DNA from: an uncultured Cocleimonas sp.
GTDB taxonomy: Bacteria; Pseudomonadota; Gammaproteobacteria; Thiotrichales; Thiotrichaceae
NCBI RefSeq assembly: GCF_947495625.1
Contig: NZ_CANLZW010000007.1
Location: forward strand, 83,397 to 147,396
Direction of reading: 5' to 3'
Length of the DNA stretch: 64,000 nt
Shown here piece by piece: positions 7,455 to 16,062 of the stretch. A program made the position numbers and the translations under genes. Position 1 is the stretch's first letter. Every line of letters begins with the position of its first letter. The notes under the pieces are model-generated. The model made no database searches and was not told the DNA's origin. It saw only the letters and a program-made list of their open reading frames with translations.

Positions 7455-8675
7455 ATGGAATTTTTAAACAATTTATTAGAATTATGTCTAGAAGCAGCGC
7501 CGTGGTTAGTACTGGGTTTAGTCATTGGTGGCTTGATAAAGGCGTTGATTCCAACCTCTTTATTACAAAAGCATCTAAGCGGAAATGGTGCACCATCGGT
7601 AATTAAAGCCGCTTTTTTTGGTGCGCCATTGCCATTGTGTTCTTGTGGCGTTATTCCCGCCGCTTTGGGTTTACGTCGTGCGGGTTCTTCAAAATCTGCG
7701 ACAGTTTCTTTTTTGGTCGCAACACCTGAAACAGGTATTGATTCAGTGAGTGTTTCATACGCCTTGCTGGGTCCATTTATGGCAATTGTCAGACCTATAG
7801 CAGCGATAGTATCAGCTATCACGGCAGGTCTTTTGGTGGGTAAGGCAGAAGAAAACGAATCTCATATGGCGGCTTCTGTGGCTACTACGAGTTCAGCGGA
7901 AGCTAGCTGTTGTGGATCAGAAAAAACAGAAAAGGTAGTTGCAAAAGCGTCATGTTGCGGTGGCAGCGAGGCAGTATCTAAACCTGTAGAAAAAACAGCT
8001 TCATGTTGTGGCAGTGATGAAGAAGCATCAAAACCACCCAAAGAAATAAAGTCATGTTGTGATTCATCAAATGGATCTTCTAACGAGATTCCTATGGAAT
8101 CTCACCCAGATAGTTTTTTACATAAAGCGTGGGATGGTGTTGTTTACTCATTCACCGATCTATTCGATAAAGTTCTGTTCTGGCTGGCGATTGGTTTGGT
8201 ATTTGCGGCGCTGGTACAAACCTTTGTGCCGGTAGCTTTTCTCGCAGAATGGGGAAGTGGCTTGCCTGCGATGTTGTTGATGTTAGTGGTAGGCATTCCG
8301 ATGTACGTTTGTGCAACCGCATCTACACCAATTGCTGCTGGTTTACTACTCGCGGGAGTTTCACCGGGTACAGCTATGGTGTTTTTGATGGCGGGACCAG
8401 CGACAAATATTTCAACGCTGGGAGTAATCGGCAAAGAGCTGGGTAGACGCTCATTGATTGCTTATTTATCAGGGGTGACGATCGTTGCTTTAATCACAGG
8501 GTTTCTTGTTGATTACCTCATTTCAGCGTTCAACATTGATGTTCAAGGGCAAATTTCACATAGTCACGAAATGGTTCCTGCGGTTATTGCCTGGGCATCA
8601 TTATTGTTATTAGTTGGTGTCGTTTTAAAATTAAAGCTGGGTAAGAATCACCCATGGAAAACACAAACAAGTTAA
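7455..8675 (+). CDS. Metal efflux permease, SO_0444/DUF318 type
   Basis: A 406-residue inner-membrane protein with about eight hydrophobic helices in two homologous halves. Family marks are FFGAPLPLCSCGVIPAALGLRRAG in the first half (about residues 54-78) and GIPMYVCATASTPIA in the second. The central cytoplasmic-type linker (about residues 150-205) carries four CysCys motifs (SCCGSE, SCCGGS, SCCGSD, SCCDSS) in near-repeats, which should bind thiophilic metal ions before export. Adjacent to the ZntR-like regulator, it most likely exports Zn, Cu or Cd. Related proteins are annotated as Cu/Zn efflux transporters. Confidence 0.88.
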   Translation: MEFLNNLLELCLEAAPWLVLGLVIGGLIKALIPTSLLQKHLSGNGAPSVIKAAFFGAPLPLCSCGVIPAALGLRRAGSSKSATVSFLVATPETGIDSVSVSYALLGPFMAIVRPIAAIVSAITAGLLVGKAEENESHMAASVATTSSAEASCCGSEKTEKVVAKASCCGGSEAVSKPVEKTASCCGSDEEASKPPKEIKSCCDSSNGSSNEIPMESHPDSFLHKAWDGVVYSFTDLFDKVLFWLAIGLVFAALVQTFVPVAFLAEWGSGLPAMLLMLVVGIPMYVCATASTPIAAGLLLAGVSPGTAMVFLMAGPATNISTLGVIGKELGRRSLIAYLSGVTIVALITGFLVDYLISAFNIDVQGQISHSHEMVPAVIAWASLLLLVGVVLKLKLGKNHPWKTQTS

Positions 8676-8687
8676 TAGGGTTCTCAC

Positions 8688-9548
8688 TTGATTAAGACAA
8701 CTACACATCAATCAATAAATCAGTCCATTAATCCTTCCATTAAGCTATCAGCAAATCTTGGCTTTCTTTGGCAGGAACTCAGCTTGATAGAAGGTATTCA
8801 TGCTGCAGCTAAAGCGGGTTTTGATGCAGTGGAATGTCACTGGCCGTTTGATACTCCCGCAGAAGACGTCAAACAAGCCTTACAAGAGACGGGCTTGCCA
8901 ATGTTGAGTTTAAATACATTACCAGGTGATCTGAGCGCAGGCGACTTTGGCGTATGCGCCATTCCAGATAGAGAAACTGAAGCTCGTCAATACATCGAAC
9001 AAGCCGTTGAATACGCCGCACAGATAAACGCACAACAAGTCCACGTGATGTCGGGTAAAGTTCCAGAAAAAGTGCCCGAAAGTGGGGGGGGGACTAATGG
9101 TTATTTAGAATCCTGTTTTGATGTCTATTTGCGTAACTTAAATTACGCGGCAGACCTCGCGGCTGATCATGGCATCGGTATATTGATAGAACCGATAAAC
9201 CGTCAGGATATACCGGGCTATTATCTTTCAGATATAGAAACGGCTGTAGAAACCGTTGCCTGCCTGAGTCGTTCTAATATCAAAATCATGTTCGATTGTT
9301 ATCACATTCAAGTAGCGCAAGGAAACCTGATGAAGAGACTCGAGCAATATCTTGAATACATTCAACATATTCAGATTGCCGCAGTGCCATCACGACACGA
9401 ACCTGATGAAGGTGAAGTGTGCTATAGCCGATTATTAAACTGGTTATATGAATTGGGATATACGGGTTATGTAGGCGCAGAATATCGGCCAAGAGCGACC
9501 ACAGATGAAGGTTTAGGCTGGATGAACTTTAAGGATAGTCGCTGTTAA
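8688..9548 (+). CDS. Hydroxypyruvate isomerase-like TIM-barrel protein
   Basis: A 286-residue xylose-isomerase-like TIM barrel. Matches to the Hyi/OtnI family include SANLGFLWQELSLIEGIHAAAKAGFDAVE at the first strand, IGILIEPINRQDIPGYYL, IMFDCYHIQVAQG and YVGAEYRP near the end; the family uses Glu, Asp, His and Glu to bind a metal and interconverts hydroxypyruvate with tartronate semialdehyde or related sugars. The start is TTG at 8688; the first 17 residues (SINQSINPSI) are an extra low-complexity extension. Residues about 127-138 (KVPESGGGTNG) are encoded by an in-frame copy of the dispersed G-run element, inserted in a loop. It follows the permease by 12 bases. Confidence 0.85.
   Translation: MIKTTTHQSINQSINPSIKLSANLGFLWQELSLIEGIHAAAKAGFDAVECHWPFDTPAEDVKQALQETGLPMLSLNTLPGDLSAGDFGVCAIPDRETEARQYIEQAVEYAAQINAQQVHVMSGKVPEKVPESGGGTNGYLESCFDVYLRNLNYAADLAADHGIGILIEPINRQDIPGYYLSDIETAVETVACLSRSNIKIMFDCYHIQVAQGNLMKRLEQYLEYIQHIQIAAVPSRHEPDEGEVCYSRLLNWLYELGYTGYVGAEYRPRATTDEGLGWMNFKDSRC
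9066..9099 (+). repeat. Dispersed G-run element, copy 5, inside a coding region
   Basis: AAAAAGTGCCCGAAAGTGGG then GGGGGGACTAATGG, with nine G in a row. It is read in frame as KVPESGGGTNG within the hydroxypyruvate isomerase-like gene. The 3' part is degenerate (GGACT instead of GTGACT). Confidence 0.65.
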
Positions 9549-9558
9549 GTTCATCTCA

Positions 9559-9600
9559 TAAAAAAGGCCCTCGAGAAATAAATTCAAGAGAGCCTTTTGT
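9559..9600 (+). terminator. Bidirectional terminator between convergent genes
   Basis: A-run, AAAAGGCCCTC, a loop of about 15 bases, then GAGAGCCTTTT. The stem is imperfect but flanked by A and T runs and lies between convergent genes ending at 9548 and 9618. Confidence 0.75.
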
Positions 9601-9617
9601 GTATTACTTAGCGCGTT

Positions 9618-10259
9618 TTATTTCGGCATTAAAACCGTGTCAATGACGTGAATTACACCATTGCTTGTCATGATGTCGGCTTTGACTACTTTTGCGTTGT
9701 TGATCATAACGCCATTAGATGCATCAACCATCACATCTGAGCCTTGAACAGTTGCCGCTGATTTCACTGTTACTACTTGGTCAGCCGTTACTTTTCCGGC
9801 GACTACGTGATAAAGTAGCACTTTTCTTAATGCTTCTTTATCGACTAGTAAGCCATTCAGTACGTCTGCTGGTATTTTTGCAAAGGCTTCATCGGTTGGG
9901 GCGAAGACCGTAAATGGTCCTTTACCTTTAAGTGTGTCTACCAGTCCAGCTGCCTTCACCGCTGTAACCAGTGTGTTAAAGCTTCCTGCTTTTACTGCAG
10001 TATCAACAATGTCCGCTTTTGGGCTGTGTGCACCGACTTTAATAAAACCACCTTGTGCCATCGGGCTTTTATTTACAGCGTGGCTGTATTGTCCTTGCAT
10101 TGAATGTTGCTTGGATTGTGCAGACTTCATTTTTTTCGAATAGTCACAATCACTCGCTGATGCCATCATTGGCATAGATACAAATAGGGTCGCAATTGCT
10201 GCTGTTAATAGTTTGGCATTTATCTTTGATTTTGAACCTGACTTTAACTCGTTTTTCAT
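9618..10259 (-). CDS. Secreted fasciclin (FAS1) domain protein
   Basis: A 213-residue protein with a signal peptide (about residues 1-35, ending MMASASD), a short His/Gln/Ser-rich spacer and one FAS1 domain covering about residues 80-213. FAS1 marks are [47 protein letters not shown] and the final [11 protein letters not shown]. Bacterial single-domain FAS1 proteins are exported and thought to aid adhesion or matrix binding. I start it at the ATG at 10257-10259, preceded by GGAG; the open frame extends 52 codons upstream without signal-peptide logic. Confidence 0.92.
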   Translation of the reverse strand: MKNELKSGSKSKINAKLLTAAIATLFVSMPMMASASDCDYSKKMKSAQSKQHSMQGQYSHAVNKSPMAQGGFIKVGAHSPKADIVDTAVKAGSFNTLVTAVKAAGLVDTLKGKGPFTVFAPTDEAFAKIPADVLNGLLVDKEALRKVLLYHVVAGKVTADQVVTVKSAATVQGSDVMVDASNGVMINNAKVVKADIMTSNGVIHVIDTVLMPK

Positions 10260-10475
10260 TTCATGTATCTCCGTATAGTTAGTGTACGAATCTTCGTACC
10301 GCCTACGCAGAGTATGCTGATGACTGTAAAAATTTTGTGAACTGGAAATGAAATTTTTGATTATTTTAAAATAGCATCGACTGGTGGCAAAGCGGTTAGC
10401 TCTGCATAAATTCAACTATCGTTTTTTACATAAAAAAACGAGTTGTCATTAAAGTCGGAGATGTCAGTTTTGATG

Positions 10476-11678
10476 TTATCTAACTCTGAGTTCATACAAC
10501 CATAGCGTCATTGCAGCCAGTATTAATACGATTTGAGTGATAATAAAGTTGCTCAGTACTGTTCCCAGACTTGCGACGATAAAGCTCGCGGTAATACCAT
10601 TGAAAACCATTTGAATAAAACTCTGCATCGCGGTCGCAGAGCCACGATTTTTTGGAAAACAATTGATAATTTCGATGGTTAAAACGGGCATGATTACGGC
10701 AAGACCGAAGGAATACAATGCGAGTGGGCCAATCACGCGCACTATAGATATCTCTGCGAAGTAATTTAAACTCCAGTTGAAAATGGATATTGCCAGCATC
10801 AAGGTGATGAAAATAGTCAGTATTTGTCTTGAGGTTAAATAGTGAATCAAACGATTGGAAACTACCGCGCCCAGCATAATTCCCGAAACCATCGGCACGA
10901 ATAAAATGTAAAAACTACTCGCATCTAAGCCTAAAACATCAAATAAAAGTGTAGGTGCGCCGGCAATAAATACAAAGAAACTAGCGAACGCAAACGCGAG
11001 GATAAAAACCAAACGTAAATAGCGCGGGCTTTGTAAAGTTCTTAAATAAACACGGCTAACTTCCTGAATTCGTATTGAGCTTCTGTTTTCTTGAGGCAGA
11101 GATTCGCGCGCGACAATCACGGCATAAGCCATCACCACAATGCCGTAAATGGCTAGAAACCAGAATATAGAACGCCAGCCAAAGAAATCGTGCAGCCACC
11201 CACCAATTACTGGTGCGAGTGCAGGCGCGGCAGAAAATAACATCATCACATAGGCCATCGCCTTTTGTGCATCTTTGGTATCAAGCACATCACGTACCAT
11301 GGCGCGACCAGCGATAAGTGCGCCACCGACTCCTAAACCTTGAAATACTCTCAACCACAATAAATGGTCGAAATCACTGGCTAATGCACAGGCTGCTGAT
11401 GAAATAAAGTAACTGCCGAGTGAAATAATCATCACCGGTTTACGCCCAATCCAGTCGGTGATAGCACCCCAAACCAATGTCGAGGCACCAAAAGCCATCA
11501 GATAAGCACCCAGGGTTTTGGTCATCAAAATCCTGTTTACACCCAGATCAGCTTCCATGCTTTCAAAAGCCGGTAGGTAGGTATCGATACTAAAGGGACC
11601 AACCATGGACATTAAAGATACGAGAACAATCAAGTGCCATTTGGCAGTTTGATTTGCTTTAGAAGGTACAGCGTTCAC
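10476..11678 (-). CDS. MFS drug-efflux transporter, Bcr/CflA family
   Basis: A 400-residue inner-membrane protein with 12 predicted helices. The opening SIDTYLPAFESMEADLGV, the loop WGAITDWIGRKPVMI (MFS motif A between helices 2 and 3), FQGLGVGGALIAGRAMVRD and APALAPVIGGWLHDFFGWR are typical of Bcr/CflA drug:H+ antiporters. It probably exports toxic compounds or metabolites with proton exchange. No regulator adjoins it; it is followed downstream, on the same strand, by the fasciclin gene about 200 bases away, probably as a separate unit. Confidence 0.9.
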   Translation of the reverse strand: MNAVPSKANQTAKWHLIVLVSLMSMVGPFSIDTYLPAFESMEADLGVNRILMTKTLGAYLMAFGASTLVWGAITDWIGRKPVMIISLGSYFISSAACALASDFDHLLWLRVFQGLGVGGALIAGRAMVRDVLDTKDAQKAMAYVMMLFSAAPALAPVIGGWLHDFFGWRSIFWFLAIYGIVVMAYAVIVARESLPQENRSSIRIQEVSRVYLRTLQSPRYLRLVFILAFAFASFFVFIAGAPTLLFDVLGLDASSFYILFVPMVSGIMLGAVVSNRLIHYLTSRQILTIFITLMLAISIFNWSLNYFAEISIVRVIGPLALYSFGLAVIMPVLTIEIINCFPKNRGSATAMQSFIQMVFNGITASFIVASLGTVLSNFIITQIVLILAAMTLWLYELRVR

Positions 11679-11800
11679 AACAATTACTCTTATAAAACTA
11701 GGTGCAAAATGTAATCCGGAAAATGCAGAAAAACGATAGGCAGATAGAAATGGAAATTAGGTCCGAAAAGGCTAAAGAATATAGCGTAGCCTATAGAATA

Positions 11801-12895
11801 TTAAGCGTCAGAGATTTTTTTAAGGGACAGCGGATTATCTGGATCGATGCTATCCATAAACGGTAATCTGCGATCGACATTGGTTACTTGATAAACCAGT
11901 CCCATCCAGTTCGCCATAATAGCCGCAGCGGTATCGTGCCAGCTATTGTCAATGTGATCGAGTATCAGTGCTTCAGGAAAAGCAGTTAATTCTTTTTTAA
12001 GATTGACCGATTCAATCAAACGATATCTGAATTCATTAAGTATCGCCTGCGTGTGGACATCAAAAACATTCAGAGGGAAAGGGGGGTAATCCAGGTTTTC
12101 TCCTTCTCTCATTGCTTTTGCAAAGCGACCGACTTCGCGTTTGTACTCTTTTAGCAAGCTGATGCTATCGTATTCAGGATGCCCCTGAAAATAAACGGTA
12201 CGGAAACCATCTGGGCTTACCGCCATTTGTACGCCTGCTTCTTTGCTTTCTGCCAATACATGCAAACCAGCCGCTTCAAATTGAGAACGATCGATTTGAT
12301 TGTAGCGTGAGTGCGGTACATCAAAACGGGTATTAATACCGTTCACCAGTGGGTGATGTTTGTCAGTAACGCGATGACTGAATACGCCCCAGCGCTTATA
12401 ACCCAAACCATAGCGCGCTTGATTATATTGTAACTCCAACGCGGCATGGGTGGCTAAACAAGAGCAAAGTGTCGATGTTACATTCTCATGCGCCCATTTA
12501 AATACTTCACTCAGAGGCTCCCAAAATGGCTCTAAAGGAAGTTTTGGTTGAGAGACGTTTGCGCCGGTTATGATGAGAGCATCAATACCCGCTTCTTTGA
12601 TTTCTTCAAAGGTGTTGTAGTACTTATCAATATGCTTTTGCGCTTTTTCGCCACGTTCAAAAACCGGCAGACTAAAAGGATGAACATGGAATTGCGCAAT
12701 CGGATTACTCTCACCGATTAATCGGTAAAACTGGCGCTCAGTAGCCTGCATAGCCGCATCAGGCATCATGTTTAAAATACCGATATGTAGCGCACGTATA
12801 TCCTGTTTGGATGCTTGCCCAGGGCGCAATACAACCTGACCTTCATCACGCAGGCGCTGAAATGTGGGTAATTTATTATGTTCGACTAATGGCAT
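11801..12895 (-). CDS. metA: Homoserine O-acyltransferase, MetA type
   Basis: A 364-residue protein of the MetA glutamine-amidotransferase-like fold, which acylates L-homoserine in the first committed step of methionine synthesis. The nucleophile is C146 (in STLCSCLATHAAL) and the His/Glu pair is H239/E241 (FQGHPEYD). The residue that sets acyl-donor choice in known enzymes (Gly for succinyl-CoA, Glu for acetyl-CoA, in the TGAP loop) is Ser115 here, in TGANVS, so succinyl-CoA use is likely but not certain. The C-terminal extension after about residue 300 is longer than in E. coli MetA. It is a single-gene unit. Confidence 0.9.
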   Translation of the reverse strand: MPLVEHNKLPTFQRLRDEGQVVLRPGQASKQDIRALHIGILNMMPDAAMQATERQFYRLIGESNPIAQFHVHPFSLPVFERGEKAQKHIDKYYNTFEEIKEAGIDALIITGANVSQPKLPLEPFWEPLSEVFKWAHENVTSTLCSCLATHAALELQYNQARYGLGYKRWGVFSHRVTDKHHPLVNGINTRFDVPHSRYNQIDRSQFEAAGLHVLAESKEAGVQMAVSPDGFRTVYFQGHPEYDSISLLKEYKREVGRFAKAMREGENLDYPPFPLNVFDVHTQAILNEFRYRLIESVNLKKELTAFPEALILDHIDNSWHDTAAAIMANWMGLVYQVTNVDRRLPFMDSIDPDNPLSLKKISDA

Positions 12896-12962
12896 TTTTG
12901 ATTTCGGCTTACTTTTATATTAATAACACTTAGATTCAGTAAACTAAGCATACTAATAAAAA

Positions 12963-13808
12963 CTAAGTCTGCTCCGTAATAGCTTTTTTCACTAATTCTA
13001 GAAAATCAGATTCGGTTTTAATCTGATATAAATCTTCGGTTTTAATGGTGTAACCATATTTTTCTGCAATCGCTTCATAGCGGGGAATGCGACTGTAGAA
13101 AAGTCGCGAAAATACCCAGCGAACAAACGCATCAGGGTCTATCATCGCTACATATTCGAGCTGGTTTTCTTCCATATAAATGGCAAGTTGCTCATCCAGA
13201 TATTCAGCGCGGTAATACATCGGTTTCGGCGATGCTGTTGCACGATCAATAAGACGTTTCTCGTCATCTTTATTAGCTTGAATGTATAAAATAATGGTGT
13301 TGTCTGCCAACATATCAAGCAAGGCATCATCATCTATTTCACAAAGACTGCCGCCAGCATCATTGATAAAGTTATTTAAACCATATATTTGGCGCGCTTT
13401 ACTCATAAATTCTGGAACATCAGACATGGCTGCGTGTTCAGCATGGTAGAACAGATTTTGACGGCGTTTGAATTCCTCGAGTGATAAACCACCCAATTCA
13501 GGGTCGCCAATTTTACCTAAGAAGGTCGATACTGCATCGAGGTTTTCGAAGGTCATATTATTGTTGATATAGATAGAATCCGAGCGTAATAGATCACGCA
13601 AAAACGGAACCTGCATCGCCTGAATTTTAATATTATCCAGAATAGGCTCGCTCAAATAACGCGTGCCGATTCGGTAATCACCGGAGTAATGAAACCAGCC
13701 GCTCTGGCGTAGAATATTCGATAAAAAGGTTTTACCCACACCCGACATTCCCAATAGGGTAATGGATTTATGTTCAAGTTTTCCAAATTCTTCTGCGTTT
13801 AGTCTCAC
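12963..13808 (-). CDS. P-loop NTPase of unknown function
   Basis: A 281-residue protein with a Walker A motif GMSGVGKT at about residues 19-26, then FLSNILRQSGWFHYSGDYRIGTRYL, which resembles the start of small-molecule kinases. A Walker B-like strand IILYIQANKDDE lies near residue 170. There is no signal peptide or membrane segment. I recognise it only as a conserved-type ATPase; kinase activity on a small molecule is possible but unproved. It lies upstream of metA on the same strand with a 67-base gap. Confidence 0.75.
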   Translation of the reverse strand: MRLNAEEFGKLEHKSITLLGMSGVGKTFLSNILRQSGWFHYSGDYRIGTRYLSEPILDNIKIQAMQVPFLRDLLRSDSIYINNNMTFENLDAVSTFLGKIGDPELGGLSLEEFKRRQNLFYHAEHAAMSDVPEFMSKARQIYGLNNFINDAGGSLCEIDDDALLDMLADNTIILYIQANKDDEKRLIDRATASPKPMYYRAEYLDEQLAIYMEENQLEYVAMIDPDAFVRWVFSRLFYSRIPRYEAIAEKYGYTIKTEDLYQIKTESDFLELVKKAITEQT

Positions 13809-13969
13809 GATTACTCTTCTCTCACATCTGTTTATTTCGAAATCTTTGTAAAGAGACTTTTTGTAACGTTTTCTTAATCAAAGATTTCAGTTTGGCGCTT
13901 AGTATAAACGTTTTTGATTGAGTCTAAAACAGGGTTGGCTGTGGAGCATTTTCGAATCGACTTAAAAAC

Positions 13970-14587
13970 TTAAACGATAATATCCAAAGTCGCTTCTAAT
14001 CCTTCTTTTCCCTGCTTTAAACGCATACTAACTGCTTCTTGTTGTTCAAGTGACATACGGTTGAACAGGAAATCATAATCGTTTTCAGGATAATCATCGA
14101 TATAAAACTGAGTCGTCAGCTCACGTCCATTGGCAAAAGCTTTCACGTGAATATGCGGCGTGCGGCCAGGGTATGAGACGGGTTTTATGGTGCGAAATGA
14201 GTATTCGCCATTATGACCTGAAATAGTGTGTCCAAATCCTTGAAAGGCTTTGTCTAATGGTACAGGGTTTCTATCGCCTGTATGCAGATAATGCCCATTA
14301 GCATCGCATTGCCAGATTTCTACACGAGCGCCCTTGATGGGTTTATTGTTAGTATCTAAAACGCGTCCTTGCAGGTGTAACACTTCTCCACCCGCCTGTT
14401 TAACCTCATTAGATATCTTCACTAAGTCATTATCAATATCGCCATATCGCATTGATTTTGTGGGATAGAAAGGGCCTTCTGTTGCCCTTGGTGTCCGCAT
14501 TGCAGCGCTTACAGGCAATATGCTCAAACACGGTAATGCCAATAATGATTGAATGAATTTACGACGATTATTTGCTGTATGTTTCAT
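13970..14587 (-). CDS. Exported intradiol-dioxygenase-like protein
   Basis: A 205-residue protein with an N-terminal export signal that includes a twin arginine (NNRRKFIQSLLALPC), suggesting Tat export, and an intradiol ring-cleavage dioxygenase-like domain. The segments PRATEGPFYP, VEIWQCDANGHYLHTGD and SYPGRTPHIHVK carry the Tyr, Tyr, His, His set that binds non-haem Fe(III) in protocatechuate and catechol dioxygenases. Secreted single-gene members of this family are common and their substrates are mostly unknown. The gene lies 51 bases downstream of the tetR-type gene on the same strand. Confidence 0.87.
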   Translation of the reverse strand: MKHTANNRRKFIQSLLALPCLSILPVSAAMRTPRATEGPFYPTKSMRYGDIDNDLVKISNEVKQAGGEVLHLQGRVLDTNNKPIKGARVEIWQCDANGHYLHTGDRNPVPLDKAFQGFGHTISGHNGEYSFRTIKPVSYPGRTPHIHVKAFANGRELTTQFYIDDYPENDYDFLFNRMSLEQQEAVSMRLKQGKEGLEATLDIIV

Positions 14588-14638
14588 GGCTAAATTTTAC
14601 CAGATTATGATTTATATGGTTTTATGATTTATATGGTT

Positions 14639-15244
14639 TTATGATGTATACAATTGTTTAATGCATTTCAGCGCCAGTTTGGAGCGTAGCTCAATAATAT
14701 CCGTTGGTAAAACCTCCAATACGCCAATCACTCGCTGTATCTGAATATCTCCGATTAATAAATTGAGATATACTTGTGTCATCTCAATCGCATCGGCATT
14801 TTTAAACAACTTATTATCAACCGCTTGTTGAAATACGGCTAAAAGTAGGGGGGTGACCTTCATTCGTCCCTGTTCTGCAATTGTAGAACCCAAAGTATTA
14901 GTCTCATTGACATCAAATACGGCTGCACGGTTCAATAAAATTGCTTTTTCGCTACTGATAAGTTCGAGTATCAGTGGTCCGATTATGGTTAATGTTTCTA
15001 TAGTATCTGATTGATTATCAATTGATTTTTGTAACTGTCGTTCGACGGTTTCAGCATTTTTTTTCACTAGAGATGCAAACAGGTTTTGCTTGTTTCCATA
15101 CCATTTATACAGGGTTTCATTAGAGGCAGAAGCTTTCTTCGCAATTGCCAGCATCGATGTTTTTTTATAACCGACTTCAGCGAGAAGCGTATAGGCAGCT
15201 GACTCAATTTCTGCTCTGCGTTGTTCTTGTTTATTGGTTTTCAT
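14639..15244 (-). CDS. TetR/AcrR-family transcriptional regulator
   Basis: A 201-residue regulator with a TetR helix-turn-helix at about residues 10-55 (AYTLLAEVGYKKTSMLAIAKKA then ETLYKWYGNKQNLF) and a ligand-binding helical C-terminal domain. It is divergent from the DUF1772 gene and shares with it a 165-base region that holds two palindromic operators overlapping both promoters, so it very likely represses both itself and that gene, and perhaps the dioxygenase gene downstream. Residues about 128-137 (KVTPLLLAVF) are encoded by a full-length copy of the dispersed G-run element. No other frame oddity is seen. Confidence 0.93.
   Translation of the reverse strand: MKTNKQEQRRAEIESAAYTLLAEVGYKKTSMLAIAKKASASNETLYKWYGNKQNLFASLVKKNAETVERQLQKSIDNQSDTIETLTIIGPLILELISSEKAILLNRAAVFDVNETNTLGSTIAEQGRMKVTPLLLAVFQQAVDNKLFKNADAIEMTQVYLNLLIGDIQIQRVIGVLEVLPTDIIELRSKLALKCIKQLYTS
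14831..14858 (+). repeat. Dispersed G-run element, copy inside the tetR-type gene
   Basis: AAATACGGCTAAAAGTAGGG then GGGTGACC, a near-perfect copy lying antisense to the gene. On the coding strand it reads VTPLLLAVF in an alpha-helical part of the ligand-binding domain. Confidence 0.85.
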
Positions 15245-15287
15245 CTCAGTGTTTCTTCATTTGCTCTGTGTTCGTTGATAACAGGTT

Positions 15288-15343
15288 TTGACAGTTATCG
15301 TACATAGGTGTACAGTAAATATCAAATACGTACACAGGTGTAC
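15288..15343. promoter_or_regulatory. Divergent promoters with twin TetR operators
   Basis: Two 14-bp palindromes, GTACATAGGTGTAC (15300-15313) and GTACACAGGTGTAC (15330-15343), start 30 bp apart; the second is perfect. Rightward promoter: TTGACA (15288-15293), 17 bp, TACAGT (15311-15316). Leftward promoter: TTGATA (complement of 15320-15325), 17 bp, TACGAT (complement of 15297-15302). Both promoters are interleaved with the first operator. Confidence 0.87.
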
Positions 15344-15409
15344 GGTTAATTTTTTAGTTTCTAAGACTAAGCAATTTGACTAAAGCTGACACGTTTTAAG
15401 GCGTTAGAT

Positions 15410-15931
15410 ATGGATATGACAACGATGAAAAGTAATCACGGATTTACCTTAATGGAGAACACTTCTCTGGCAATCGCCACCATTGCTTTTGGCATTATGG
15501 CGGGCTTCTTTTGGACTTATTCATTTAATGTGAATTACGCGATGCAGCAAGTTGATGGAGCCACCTATGCGCAAGTTCAATCTCTGTTTAATCAAAACGT
15601 GCGTCACTCGATGTTCTTTATCTTCTTTTTTGGAGGAGGGGCATTTTCTGTGATTGCCATATTGTTTAATCTCAAACAACGTCGATCAGTCAGTTTCTGG
15701 ATGCTCGTTTTAGCTTCGGTGATCTATATCGTTGGCGTTATTATTTACACCAAACAAGTTAATTTACCACTCAATTATTATACTGAATCATGGAATATCA
15801 CTAATCTGCCAAACGATTGGGAAGCGACGAGAGACAGTTGGAACAGTGCGAATCTATTAAGGGTAGTGACTTCTTTCATCGCATTTCTAATGTGTGTGGC
15901 TGCCTTTGTGGTTAGATCATCGCGTCTTTAA
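15410..15931 (+). CDS. DUF1772 / anthrone-oxygenase-like membrane protein
   Basis: A 173-residue protein with four predicted membrane helices, starting with LAIATIAFGIMAGFFWTYSFNVNYAM, the pattern of the DUF1772 family (related to fungal anthrone oxygenase). The conserved N and W residues (FNQNVRHSMFF, SWNSANLLR) are present. Function in bacteria is unknown. Twin TetR operators in front of it indicate inducible expression, probably by a small hydrophobic or aromatic compound; the neighbouring dioxygenase-like gene hints in the same direction, which is inference. An element copy follows the stop codon. Confidence 0.8.
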   Translation: MDMTTMKSNHGFTLMENTSLAIATIAFGIMAGFFWTYSFNVNYAMQQVDGATYAQVQSLFNQNVRHSMFFIFFFGGGAFSVIAILFNLKQRRSVSFWMLVLASVIYIVGVIIYTKQVNLPLNYYTESWNITNLPNDWEATRDSWNSANLLRVVTSFIAFLMCVAAFVVRSSRL

Positions 15932-15940
15932 CGGTTTATT

Positions 15941-15976
15941 GAAAAAAGTGTCTTAAAGTAGGGGGGTGACTTAATT
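15941..15976 (+). repeat. Dispersed G-run element behind the DUF1772 gene
   Basis: GAAAAAAGTGTCTTAAAGTA then GGGGGGTGACTTAATT, starting ten bases after the stop codon. Confidence 0.9.
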
Positions 15977-16062
15977 AATCAATAACACCCAATAACTTAT
16001 TCAAAACGCGCCGATCAGCAAATACGATTGTTCAGTTCGATAAATAATGTCAACATGATTGA

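Noticed and set aside
12068..12085. GGAAAGGGGGGTAATCC inside metA as an element copy
   Set aside because: It lacks CTAAAAGTA and GTGWC, and simply encodes DYPPFPL in frame; the G-run alone is not enough.
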